Below, one piece after another: positions 1 through 7,950 of a DNA stretch of 47,606 bases. The stretch lies in the NCBI RefSeq assembly GCF_000332315.1, contig NZ_KB235941.1, positions 1,233,609 to 1,281,214 of the forward strand, written 5' to 3'. The position numbers and the translations under genes were made by a program. Under the pieces are notes generated by a model. The model did no database searches, was not told the DNA's origin, and worked only from the letters and a program-made list of their open reading frames with translations. The DNA is from Prochlorothrix hollandica PCC 9006 = CALU 1027. GTDB lineage: Bacteria; Cyanobacteriota; Cyanobacteriia; Prochlorotrichales; Prochlorotrichaceae. The first letter of the stretch is position 1; every line of letters starts with the position of its first letter.

Positions 1-219
1 TTCACACAATGGCTTCTGAAAGCCCGGTCTGTATATGGTAAAGTTATAAAAACCATTCGTAATCACCTCGAAGGAATTTGTAACTACTTTATTAGTAGAA
101 CGACAAGCGGTACTATGGAAGGTATTAACAATCGAATTAAGTTAATTAAAAGGCAGGCTTACGGCTTTTTGAATTTTGAAAACTTCCGCTCCAGAACTCT
201 AGCTGCCTTCTCTCATTAG
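1..219 (+). CDS. ISL3-family transposase, C-terminal fragment (runs off left edge)
   Basis: The plus-strand frame open from base 1 to the TAG at 217-219 encodes 72 residues. They contain the hallmark C-terminal motif of ISL3 (DDE) transposases, MEGINNRIKLIKRQAYGF, followed by NFENFRSRTL. In this family the segment carries the last catalytic acidic residue, here the E of MEGIN. The rest of the gene lies to the left of the window. An inverted-repeat-like sequence follows directly, and then a truncated gene, as expected for the right end of an inserted element. Base composition is AT-rich compared with the flanking chromosome, which fits an acquired element. Whether the full transposase is intact cannot be judged. 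Confidence 0.88.
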   Translation, partial: FTQWLLKARSVYGKVIKTIRNHLEGICNYFISRTTSGTMEGINNRIKLIKRQAYGFLNFENFRSRTLAAFSH

Positions 220-250
220 ATAAACTTATCACCATAAGTTACGGAGAGCC
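220..250. repeat. Right terminal inverted repeat of the ISL3-type element
   Basis: Read on the minus strand from 250, this segment begins GGCTCTCCGTAACTTATGG. The GGCTCT start is typical of ISL3-family ends. It sits between the transposase stop (219) and the point where similarity to the interrupted host gene ends (about 251). The left end is outside the window, so the usual 8-bp target duplication cannot be checked; the right copy would be 251-258. Confidence 0.65.
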
Positions 251-618
251 GCTTCCACCAAGGTCAGCACCGGCGCTTGCACAAACAATTGTTCGGGGGA
301 GCGGCTGATGAGAAAATCACAGACTCCATTTAACCCCTGTTGGCTGTCTACGGTAAAATCAATGCCGGAAAAGAGGCTGATTTGCCCATCAAACTGCTGT
401 TTTACTTCCAATAAAACAGGGGCAATGATCAGCTCTGAACGGGCTTTCTCCGTATTGATGGACACCGCCAAATTCAGATTGCGCTGGAGCGTCAGACTCA
501 AGTGATCACTGGGAGCAACGGGCTGAATGGTACCAAAATAGTCTGGAGTTTCCTGGAGGGAAAGGGCAAAAATTTTGACCAATTCCTGAAGTTTGAAGTC
601 ACTGTAGGCCATGGGCAA
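229..618 (-). pseudogene. Conserved cyanobacterial hypothetical protein truncated by the ISL3 element
   Basis: The ORF encodes 129 aa. The segment with INTEKARSELIIAPVLLEV, then LFSGIDFTVD, GLNGVCDFLIS and LTLVEA, resembles a cyanobacterial family of roughly 200 aa whose function I do not know (family length from memory). After LVEA the reading frame enters the IS inverted repeat at 250 and ends with a foreign tail, ALRNLW, at a stop inside the element. The C-terminal third is therefore missing. The ExK-like 'LVEAK' context seen in relatives recalls a PD-(D/E)XK nuclease-like core, which would be broken here; this is a weak inference. The gene lies downstream of, and co-oriented with, the secreted protein at 960-1589. 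Confidence 0.7.
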
Positions 619-680
619 GGGGCAGAGGGGCTGAAGATTGAACGGCTGAAAATAGAAAGACCTAGGACTCTTTGCAGACT

Positions 681-963
681 GTAACTATTCAGGGGGGGAC
701 GAAGTGAGTAGGGTTTTAGCCTGACGATCGCCGGTCAGGACTGTCTCAAAGGGGTTCAGTTTACTGGGGAACCCTCGACCTCGGGTAGGGGTCGCGCCCC
801 CGTGCCGACCCTCTTCGCGACCCACAACCGGGGCAACCACGGGGGGATTGCCCCTACCAAAATCGGTGAACCCACCCCAGGGAAATGGACCCTCTCAAAT
901 CGCCTAAGGTCTGTTTTCTGAAGCATGAAACCCTCATTCTCCCGTGACCCCCTGAATAATTAC
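681..963. mobile_element. Family A non-autonomous element, copy A1 (283 bp)
   Basis: The ends are 16-bp imperfect inverted repeats, GTAACTATTCAGGGGG on the left and its near complement ending in CTGAATAATTAC on the right. Exact 9-bp direct repeats TTGCAGACT lie immediately outside (672-680 and 964-972), so this is a real transposition event with a 9-bp target duplication. The interior holds no gene; it is GC-rich with self-complementary blocks. The right end supplies the TAA stop of the neighbouring minus-strand gene. Confidence 0.85.
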
Positions 964-1589
964 TTGCAGACTTGTCGTTGTAACTGCTCCCTCACCAGTA
1001 CCTCTGCCACAAACTTAAGGGTGTTATTGGTATCAAAATAAAAGGTTTGGATCTGTTGGCTGTCCGTGCGGGACTGTTCATAGTCCACGATCGCAAACCA
1101 GGGACCAAGATTGATCGACACAACCCCATCCCGTCCAGGGTCCGCAAAATCAAAGCGGCGGATATAGTTTTTATCAGCCCAATACTGGATCAGCGTCCCC
1201 GGATCCCCCGTCAGCACCGCCGCCCCACTGATCAAGTCTTTCACCTCTGCGGTGGCAAACAAAACGGCTGGGGGCGCTTCCCCCGGCGCAGCCGGTTCCC
1301 CTACGGTGTAAATCGCCGACACCAATTGGGTATAGGGCGCTGTGTAACACACCGGTTTCTTTTTCTCCTTCGGTTCCGCCGTCGATGGAGTCGATGGATC
1401 TAAGGCGGCTGCATTCCCAGGGGGTTCCGTTGCTCCAGGGGGCTGGGAGGCTCGATCCGGTTTCGGCACGGCAGGGCTGGGGGGGGTCACTGGTTGACTG
1501 GGGCTACCCAGAGCAATGATGCTTTCGACGCGGGCGGCGGCAGGGGTGGCCCAGAGGAGGAGGGCGAGGGGAATGGCAAGGGATTTCAT
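960..1589 (-). CDS. Secreted proline-rich hypothetical protein
   Basis: The chosen ATG at 1589 opens with MKSLAIPLALLLWATPAAA, a clear Sec signal peptide with an AxA cleavage site. The longer reading frame to 1637 would bury this behind 16 unlikely residues. A Pro/Ala/Glu-rich linker (about residues 30-80) leads to a 130-residue domain starting KPVCYTAPYTQLVSAIY and ending with QRQVCK; the two cysteines may pair. I do not recognise the domain. Its charged/aromatic pattern (IQYWADKNYIRRFDF, WFAIVDYEQSR) looks like a compact alpha+beta fold. The stop codon comes from element A1. Removing A1 and one target copy restores two more codons (Glu, Ser) and a TAG at 662-664, so the insertion shortened the protein by only two residues. 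Confidence 0.7.
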   Translation of the reverse strand: MKSLAIPLALLLWATPAAARVESIIALGSPSQPVTPPSPAVPKPDRASQPPGATEPPGNAAALDPSTPSTAEPKEKKKPVCYTAPYTQLVSAIYTVGEPAAPGEAPPAVLFATAEVKDLISGAAVLTGDPGTLIQYWADKNYIRRFDFADPGRDGVVSINLGPWFAIVDYEQSRTDSQQIQTFYFDTNNTLKFVAEVLVREQLQRQVCK

Positions 1590-1927
1590 AGGATTACAGG
1601 CCAAGGGGGGCTGAGGGGTCAGGGAAAACCAGGACACAGGGGGGAAGGGGTTGCAGCGGCAGGCAGGGAAGGCGGGAGGGAAGGCGGGAGGGCAGGAAAA
1701 GAAATGGGGGCAAGGGCCGATCGAGGCTAACGATTAACCCAGCATCAGGGGAATAGTACGTTACATTTAGTTACAAACCCAGATTGTTCCAGATCGGCCC
1801 ACCCTCCCCCAACCCCAGGCAGTCGCCCCTCTCAACCAGTCGCCACTCTCAACCAGGCGAGACTCTCAACCGAGGGTCAGGCCCATCTTAGTTTTGCTCT
1901 TACTGTTTTAATCCCACCGATTCCCCT
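1590..1927. other. Intergenic region with short imperfect tandem repeats
   Basis: This is the divergent spacer between the secreted protein and the carotenoid oxygenase. It holds GGAAGGCGGGAG-type repeats near 1666-1695 and about three imperfect 17-bp CTCTCAACCAGTCGCCA-like units near 1830-1872. I see no gene. Promoters for both neighbours must lie here, but no strong -35/-10 pair stands out. Confidence 0.5.
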
Positions 1928-3448
1928 ATGCAAACCCTTGACCCCGCCTCCCATCAGTCGTCCAATCTGTCCTCCAACCTGTCCTACAGCCGCGAAGATT
2001 GGCGACGGGGCTACCAGTCCCAGCCCCAGGAATCCTCCTATTGGATCACCGAGATGGAGGGCACCCTGCCCCCGGATCTCCAGGGCACCCTTTTTCGTAA
2101 CGGACCCGGCTTAATGGATGTCAAGGGGCAGCGGATCCACCACCCCTTTGATGGAGACGGGTTAATTGCCCAAATTACCTTCGCGGAGGGTCGCGCCCAC
2201 TTCCGCAGTCGCTATGTGCGCACCGACGGCTATGTGGCGGAACAGAAGGCGGGGCGCATCCTCTATCGGGGGGTGTTTGGCACCCAGAAACCGGGGGGCT
2301 GGTTAGCCAATTTCCTGGATACTCGGTTTAAGAATATTGCTAATACTAATGTTATTTATTGGGGCGGTAAATTACTGGCCCTGTGGGAAGCGGCAGAACC
2401 CCATGGTCTCGATCCCCACACCTTGGAGACCCTGGGCCTCGATCGCCTCCAGGGAACCCTGCCCGCCGGTGCCGCCTTCTCCGCCCATCCCCGTGTGGAT
2501 CCCGGATCCCCCCACAGCGGCGGTGAACCGCGTTTGGTCAACTTTGGGGTCAAGGCGGGTCTCTCCAGCAGCATCACCCTCTATGAGTTCAACCCCCAGG
2601 GCGACCTGGTGCAACAGCAAACGCGGGATATCCCCGGTTTCGCCTTTCTCCATGACTTCGCCCTAACCCCCCACTATGCGGTTTTTTTCCAGAACCCCAT
2701 GCGCCTCAATCCCCTGCCCTTTGCCCTGGGGCTGAAGGGGGCGGGCCAGTGTCTGGAGTTCCAGGGCGATCGCCCCACCCAAGCCCTGATCATCCCACGG
2801 GATCCCCAGATGCCCATGCAGACCATCGATCTCCCGGCCTGCTTCGTTTTCCACCATGCCAATGCCTATGAGGAAACCGATGAGTCGGGGAACCGGACGG
2901 TGGTGGTGGATTCCATTTGCTATGACTTTTTCCCCACCGTGGAACCCGATGCGGACTTTCTGGAGGTGGACTTTGATCTCTATCCGCCGGGGAAGCTGTG
3001 GCGCTGTGAACTGGATCTGGCACGGAACACCGCCCAGCGCACTTGTTTGAGCGATCGCCCCTGCGAGTTCCCCAGCCAAAACCCCAGCACTGTAGGCCAA
3101 AAGACCCGCTATTATTACATCGCCACGGCCCACAACGTTGAAGGCAATTCCCCCCTCCAGGCGGTGATCAAGGTGGATTTAAGCACGGGAACGTCCCAGA
3201 TCCACAGTTTTGCCCCGCGCGGCTTCATGGGGGAACCCCTGTTTGTGCCCCGGCCCGGTGCCACGGCGGAGGATGACGGCTGGGTGCTGGTGTTGACCTA
3301 TCGGGCCGATCGCCACCAATCCGCCCTCGCCATCCTCCAGGGCCAAACCCTGGAACCGGTGGCCACCCTTTACCTCCAGGAACATATCCCCTACGGTCTC
3401 CACGGCACGTTTACCCCAGCGGTGTTGGGGCTACCGACAACGGCCTAA
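1928..3448 (+). CDS. Carotenoid cleavage oxygenase (RPE65/CCD family)
   Basis: The 506-aa protein matches the usual size (about 490 aa) of cyanobacterial apocarotenoid-15,15'-oxygenases. Family landmarks are LQGTLFRNGPGLMDV near the N terminus, DGDGLIAQITF, and four histidine contexts that form the Fe(II) site in this seven-bladed propeller family: FSAHPRVDP, FAFLHDFALT, CFVFHHANAYE and YGLHGTF at the C terminus. All four are present, so the enzyme should be active. Members cleave (apo)carotenoids to retinal-like products. Which bond and substrate are used here cannot be read from sequence; similarity to the Synechocystis Diox1 type is my best guess. The first 20 residues carry short Ser/Asn-rich repeats. 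The gene stands alone, followed by repetitive DNA. Confidence 0.92.
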   Translation: MQTLDPASHQSSNLSSNLSYSREDWRRGYQSQPQESSYWITEMEGTLPPDLQGTLFRNGPGLMDVKGQRIHHPFDGDGLIAQITFAEGRAHFRSRYVRTDGYVAEQKAGRILYRGVFGTQKPGGWLANFLDTRFKNIANTNVIYWGGKLLALWEAAEPHGLDPHTLETLGLDRLQGTLPAGAAFSAHPRVDPGSPHSGGEPRLVNFGVKAGLSSSITLYEFNPQGDLVQQQTRDIPGFAFLHDFALTPHYAVFFQNPMRLNPLPFALGLKGAGQCLEFQGDRPTQALIIPRDPQMPMQTIDLPACFVFHHANAYEETDESGNRTVVVDSICYDFFPTVEPDADFLEVDFDLYPPGKLWRCELDLARNTAQRTCLSDRPCEFPSQNPSTVGQKTRYYYIATAHNVEGNSPLQAVIKVDLSTGTSQIHSFAPRGFMGEPLFVPRPGATAEDDGWVLVLTYRADRHQSALAILQGQTLEPVATLYLQEHIPYGLHGTFTPAVLGLPTTA

Positions 3449-3492
3449 CCTGCCCATCTGTCTCAGATTCAGAGTCTCGGATCAGAGTCTCG

Positions 3493-3597
3493 GATCATAA
3501 GTACTGTGAGGTGGGACTTTCTCGAAGACCCTCACCCTAAATCCCTCTCCCTAAATCCCTTTCCCAGAACGGGAGAGGGACTTTGAAGGGTTTCAGA
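3493..3597. repeat. Repeat E, copy 1
   Basis: The sequence begins GGATCATAAGTACTGTGAGG, continues through CCTCACCCTAAATCCCTCTC, and ends with CGGGAGAGGGACTTTGAA. A second copy starts at about 3598 and is split by element A2. The CCCTAAATCCCTCTCCC block with its complementary GGGAGAGGG is a common type of cyanobacterial intergenic repeat and can fold as a hairpin. Confidence 0.7.
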
Positions 3598-3970
3598 TCA
3601 TAAGTACTGTGAGGTGGTAACTATTCAGGGGGGGACGAAGTTAGTAGGGTTTCAGCCATCAGTTCGAGGGTCAGGACTGTCTCAAAGGGGTTCAGTTTAC
3701 TGGGAAACCCTCGACCTCGGGTAGGGGTCGCGCCCCCGTGCCGACCCTCTTGGGGACTCACAACCGGGGCAACCACGGGGGGATTGCCCCTACCAAAATC
3801 GGGGAATCTGCCAAGGTGAAATAGACCCTCTCCAATCGCCTCAGGTCTGTTTTCTGAAGTCTGAAACCCTCATTCTCCCGTGACCCCCTGAATAATTACT
3901 GTGAGGTGGGACTTTCTCGAAGACCCTCACCCTAAATCCCTCTCCCAGAACGGGAGAGGGACTTTGAAAA
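3598..3970. repeat. Repeat E, copy 2, interrupted by element A2
   Basis: The left part (3598-3616, ATAAGTACTGTGAGGTG) and right part (3900-3970, starting TGTGAGGTGGGACTTTCTCG) join into a full repeat E when A2 and one copy of TGTGAGGTG are removed. Copy 1 at 3493-3597 is the uninterrupted reference a few bases away. Confidence 0.8.
3617..3899. mobile_element. Family A non-autonomous element, copy A2 (283 bp)
   Basis: It has the same length and orientation as A1, with ends GTAACTATTCAGGGGG and CCCCCTGAATAATTAC. It is flanked by exact 9-bp direct repeats TGTGAGGTG (3608-3616 and 3900-3908). It lies inside repeat E copy 2, with an empty reference copy just upstream. Confidence 0.88.
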
Positions 3971-4070
3971 ATTCTTGCTGCCCTGCTCCCGGTGGCTGAG
4001 GGAAGTCGAAGCCGGGAGAAGGGTTCGGGGGATGGGTTCGGGGCATGGGGGTTACCCATTGCGTAAGCCA

Positions 4071-4143
4071 TGGAGAATAGGGGAGTCGAACCCCTCACCT
4101 CTGCGGTGCGATCGCAGCACTCTACCAACTGAGCTAATTCCCC
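4071..4143 (-). tRNA. tRNA-Ala (anticodon CGC)
   Basis: The 73-nt minus-strand sequence starts GGGGAATTAGCTCAGTTGG and ends in CCCTATTCTCCA. Acceptor arms GGGGAAT/ATTCTCC pair with one G-U, the anticodon stem CTGCG/CGCAG encloses the loop ATCGCAC (anticodon CGC), and the T arm AGGGG/CCCCT encloses TTCGACT. The discriminator is A and the CCA tail is not encoded. It would decode GCG alanine codons. Confidence 0.95.
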
Positions 4144-4242
4144 GTCTCCGTTATCATAACCCAAGCCTTGGGCCGTGTTCCACCCCCCCGGGAAAATTTT
4201 ACCCAGAATCCCAGGGTCATCAGCCCGTGATCATTAAGCTAA

Positions 4243-7209
4243 CTAACTGGAGAGGGTGGCCGGAGTTTGGGCCGATCGCGGCGAGGCTGGATCAACCCAG
4301 GGTTCGTTCAAGCTAAAGCTGGGGGTGGTTTGGGGTCGCGCCCCTAGGGATCGGGCCGGGGAAGCGGTGGGGTTGGCGAGGCGATCGGGGAGATTGGGGC
4401 TAGGGCTACCCGTGGGCCAGGTGTCGAAGGCTGTCAACAGGCCCAGGGGTGTACCGTTGGCCAGTTCTGCGGGCACGATCGACTTTTGCAGCGAGACCTT
4501 ATGGCTTTCCCGCTGGGTGGTGGGTTCCACGGTCATGGCCTCCACCTGCACCTCTAAACACCCCTCCGGCACCGGTAGATCAAACCGAGCTTCCAGGAAA
4601 CCGGGCAGGGTGGGCAAGAAGCGGGTCACCCACAGGGGATCCCCCACCACCGTGCGGGACTGGCGATCCACCAACCACAGCCGCACACAAAGCTGGGCCA
4701 GGGTCTCCGGCAAAAACAAACTTACCGGCACCCGTTGACCCCCCACCCATTCCGCCATGGGTAGTTCCAACTTCGGCAAGGGTAAGGGCTGATCGGTGGG
4801 GAACGTTTCCACCGGGGCGGGAGGATTAAACAGCCAGTTTTGCTGGCCAAATTCCATGCGTTCATCCTCTACCACCAGTTCCGCCGTAATGGGAATCTGG
4901 GGCAGATCCAAGCGCAGATGGGGGGGGAGATCATCCAGGCCAGGGGCGATCGGCTCGTTGGCAGTTTGCTTAAAGACAGAGTTCTGATCCAGAACCCTAG
5001 CCCCAGGGATGGGGTTCTCCTCGGTTGCCCAATGGGGGGCTAGGTTAGCATCAGCGGCAGGGTCGGCGGTCTCTTCAGTCGGTTCTAAGGCTGGTTCTGC
5101 CAATTCTAAGGCTGGTTCTGCCGGTTCTATCGTCCAAGACTCCCCAAGGGGAAAATCATCCATGGTCCTGGGGAAGTCAGCGGGAAAAGCCTCTAGGGCG
5201 ATCGCCCCTGGATCGGCCACGGGATCATCCAGCCCCATGGCATCGCGATCGACTGCGATCGACGCACCTTCATTCAACTCACCCGCGATCGACGCACCCG
5301 CGATCGATGCACCCGCGATCGACTCATCCTCATTGGGTTCAACCCTCGAATCCCCTAGAGCGTCATCAGAGCTGTCAGCTTCTAACCACTGGGGATCCTG
5401 GTCTGTGGCTAAGGCCGTTAAGCGTTGGAAAAAACGAGACTCAAACCCAGTTTTTGGTGCTGTTTCCAGGTCTGTTTCCAGGTCTGTTTCCAGGTCTATG
5501 GCTGGGTTTATGTCCCGATCGTGATCTAGGTCTGTGTCGAAATCCTGAGCCTTGATCCTAGGGGAGGCGCTATCTGGGGCAGCGCTATCTGGGAGGGCGA
5601 TCGCAGCCCCCCCATCGGCTCCGGAGCTTTCCGATCCGGAGCTTTCCGACTCCGGCGACAACACCTCCAGGGCCAAGGACTGCACCAACGTCTCCACATC
5701 CGTACCGAGGCGGTTTCCCAGCAGTTGTAAAGCCAGGGCTTCCAGTTGCTCTGGGGTAATGACCGGGTTCAGCAATTCCTCGATCGGCGACTCCCCTGTT
5801 CCAGAAAACTCTAACCCCTCGTCTCCATGGGGGAAATGGGGCAGATCGAGGCGATCGCGGGGGGGGGAATCCGCCACATCCTTGGGCCAGCGGGAACCGA
5901 GGCGGGGCGGCAAGGCAGGGGAAACCACGGGTTGCCAGGTTTCAGGGCGATCGGCCTCAGTTCCAGCGGGGCGTTGGGCTAAGTGGAAAAAGTCTAAGTT
6001 CAGGGCGGGAGTCGTAACCACCGGATCAGCAGGGGGTTCCGGTTCAGCATCCTCCCCGCTGATCCCCGATTGATCCCCTAGGGCTAGGGGGTCTAGGGAC
6101 AGGTCTACCCCAGGGGCGGGACTGTCTGAAGTCAGGGCAGGGGGTTCAGGAGACTCTAGCTCATCAGGGGGGAGCGACTGCAACTGGCTGAGGATATCCG
6201 TGGGACTTGCCATGATCGTGAAGATTTGGTGGCCCACAGATCGCACCGTAGAGATCAGGGCCGAAGGCAGGGGGGACGAGATCCCAGGACTATGGATTCC
6301 CAGACTTTGGCACACCTGAATCTCCCCCAAAATCAAGGGGGTAGTGCAATCGGGCGGCAACATCAAATCCAGACGGAAGGGGGCGATCGTGGCGAAGGGG
6401 TTCAGGGTTTGTTGCAGGCGCACCACCGTCGTCAACGTTTCCGGATCCCGCAGTTCCAACCGCAGTAACAGCGCTGCCGTCCCATCCCAGTTACTGGGAT
6501 CCAGGGGCTGAACCGTACCCCGCAGGGCAATGGTGCTTCCCCGAGGCATCACCATCATTTCTTGGGCCAGGGCAATGTGTACCAGGGGTTCGATCGCGGG
6601 GGCAATCTCCTCCAGATGATCCTGATGGGAAGACTCTACAGCCACCGGCTGATCCCAGGGATCCCCCAGATCTTGCACTGATTCCACCACCAGTTGGGAC
6701 ATTTTGGCTGCTAATTCCTGCAACCGGACCGCAGCGGCTTCGCCATCGGTGAGATTAGCGGTGGGATCGGCGGCGATCGCCGGGGTGGACAGCGCGGCGG
6801 TGGGGCGATCGTCGTCATCGTCAAACACCGCCATCAGGTCATCAATAAAGGCGGATTCTTCCTGGGGTAGCACCTCCAGCCGCATGGTTTGAGTCCAACC
6901 TTCTCCCGTGATATCGGCCATGAAATCACTACTACACTGCACCTCCCACTGCCCCACCTTGAGATAGGTATAGGACAAAACCGCCATCAGTCCTTTGCCA
7001 TTGGTGCGCCGGGTTTGGTGCTTCAGGTTGCGCTGGGGGGGCACGTCGTCCAAGTCCAGATAGCTGATTTGCACCTGAATATCAGCATTAGGGCTACGGG
7101 TTCGCCCCAAGACCCGATATCGTCCCTCTAAAATTTCCACGGCAGGAGCATCCACTGGGATCCAGGTCGTATCGCCTTCGCGTTGCAGGAGGAATTCGCA
7201 AACCGTCAT
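4243..7209 (-). CDS. Large acidic repeat-containing hypothetical protein (988 aa)
   Basis: I do not recognise a named family. The N-terminal 115 residues look like a beta-rich domain (PNADIQVQISYLDLDD, LSYTYLKVGQWEVQCSSDFM). A long acidic, low-complexity centre follows, with in-frame tandem repeats (LETDLETDLETAP; IAGASIAGASIAG; ALELAEPALEPTEE). A second beta-rich, possibly Ig-like domain lies near residues 775-910 (QRVPVSLFLPETLAQL, LCVRLWLVDRQSRTVV, LEARFDLPVPEGCLEV). No signal peptide or membrane segment is visible, so it is probably cytoplasmic. The central repeats are coded by short DNA repeats, including HIP1-like GCGATCGACGCACCC units (about 5260-5335) and CAGGTCTGTTTC units (about 5459-5502). 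The start at 7209 is the only one upstream of the conserved N-terminal domain. Confidence 0.75.
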   Translation of the reverse strand: MTVCEFLLQREGDTTWIPVDAPAVEILEGRYRVLGRTRSPNADIQVQISYLDLDDVPPQRNLKHQTRRTNGKGLMAVLSYTYLKVGQWEVQCSSDFMADITGEGWTQTMRLEVLPQEESAFIDDLMAVFDDDDDRPTAALSTPAIAADPTANLTDGEAAAVRLQELAAKMSQLVVESVQDLGDPWDQPVAVESSHQDHLEEIAPAIEPLVHIALAQEMMVMPRGSTIALRGTVQPLDPSNWDGTAALLLRLELRDPETLTTVVRLQQTLNPFATIAPFRLDLMLPPDCTTPLILGEIQVCQSLGIHSPGISSPLPSALISTVRSVGHQIFTIMASPTDILSQLQSLPPDELESPEPPALTSDSPAPGVDLSLDPLALGDQSGISGEDAEPEPPADPVVTTPALNLDFFHLAQRPAGTEADRPETWQPVVSPALPPRLGSRWPKDVADSPPRDRLDLPHFPHGDEGLEFSGTGESPIEELLNPVITPEQLEALALQLLGNRLGTDVETLVQSLALEVLSPESESSGSESSGADGGAAIALPDSAAPDSASPRIKAQDFDTDLDHDRDINPAIDLETDLETDLETAPKTGFESRFFQRLTALATDQDPQWLEADSSDDALGDSRVEPNEDESIAGASIAGASIAGELNEGASIAVDRDAMGLDDPVADPGAIALEAFPADFPRTMDDFPLGESWTIEPAEPALELAEPALEPTEETADPAADANLAPHWATEENPIPGARVLDQNSVFKQTANEPIAPGLDDLPPHLRLDLPQIPITAELVVEDERMEFGQQNWLFNPPAPVETFPTDQPLPLPKLELPMAEWVGGQRVPVSLFLPETLAQLCVRLWLVDRQSRTVVGDPLWVTRFLPTLPGFLEARFDLPVPEGCLEVQVEAMTVEPTTQRESHKVSLQKSIVPAELANGTPLGLLTAFDTWPTGSPSPNLPDRLANPTASPARSLGARPQTTPSFSLNEPWVDPASPRSAQTPATLSS

Positions 7210-7389
7210 GGGTGAGGGGGGGCTAAGGGGCCAGAGTCAAGGATTGGAATGTGCCATTACAAACAGATTTAGGGCACTTTTGTCAAGGTTATGGCGAGTC
7301 GAGTTCGCTAAAGGGTTTCCAGAGGACGCAACCCGGTATGTTAAATTTTAGATATATTAACTTTTGTTAAGTATCGTTCCGTTCCTTGA

Positions 7390-7479
7390 TTTACGGCGCT
7401 GCGTTTACGGCGCTGCGTTTACGGCACTGCGTTTACGGCGCTGCATTTACGGCGCTGCGTTTACGGTACTGCGTTTACA
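7390..7479. repeat. 14-bp tandem repeat array (6 copies plus partial)
   Basis: The unit TTTACGGCGCTGCG repeats six times with single-base variants (7390-7403, 7404-7417 and so on to 7473), then a partial TTTACA. It lies in the leader upstream of the DUF1499 gene. An ATG upstream of the array is in frame, so a longer reading frame could translate it, but homology begins only at 7511. Confidence 0.85.
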
Positions 7480-7510
7480 TCACCCCACCTACAGCACTGC
7501 ACCTTTAACT

Positions 7511-7924
7511 ATGTTCCTCAAACTTTCAGGCCAACGCCCCACAAACCTCGGTGTTACAAAGGGTCAACTGGCCCCCTGCCCCTCCTCTCCCAATTGCGTC
7601 AGCAGTCAAGCTGATTCCAGTGATGCAGTCCACTATATTGCGCCCCTGGCCCTCAATGGCATCAAAGCCGGAGCCGCGATCGCCCAACTCCAGGCCATTA
7701 TCGCAGCCCTACCCCGCACCACGGTCATTGAAGCCTCCAAGACCTATCTCTATGTGGAATTCACCAGCCAACTGCTGGGCTATGTGGATGATGTGGAATT
7801 TTTTGTGGACAACAAGGCCAAGGCGGTCCAGGTTCGATCGGCCTCGCGCCTCGGTCAGTCTGATTTAGGGGTCAACCGCAAACGCATTGAAACCATCCGC
7901 CGCCAGTTTACCCCCGGTTCCTAG
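7511..7924 (+). CDS. DUF1499 family protein
   Basis: The 137-aa product starts MFLKLSGQRPTNLGV and contains the DUF1499 signatures CPSSPNCVSSQA, HYIAPL and YLYVEFTSQLLGYVDDVEF, ending with the typical SRLGQSDLGVNRKRIETIR. The start at 7511 is chosen because homology begins there; upstream in-frame sequence is the 14-bp tandem array. The family is widespread in cyanobacteria and plastids and has no established function. Its conserved Cys pair (CPSSPNC) may bind metal or form a disulfide, which is inference. It converges on gvpF, with 26 bp between their stops. Confidence 0.88.
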   Translation: MFLKLSGQRPTNLGVTKGQLAPCPSSPNCVSSQADSSDAVHYIAPLALNGIKAGAAIAQLQAIIAALPRTTVIEASKTYLYVEFTSQLLGYVDDVEFFVDNKAKAVQVRSASRLGQSDLGVNRKRIETIRRQFTPGS

Positions 7925-7950
7925 GGGATCGCAGGAATGACGGCACAAAC

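Noticed and set aside
3841-4164. 107-aa frame across the tRNA-Ala region
   Set aside because: It overlaps element A2, repeat E and the tRNA; coding is an artefact.
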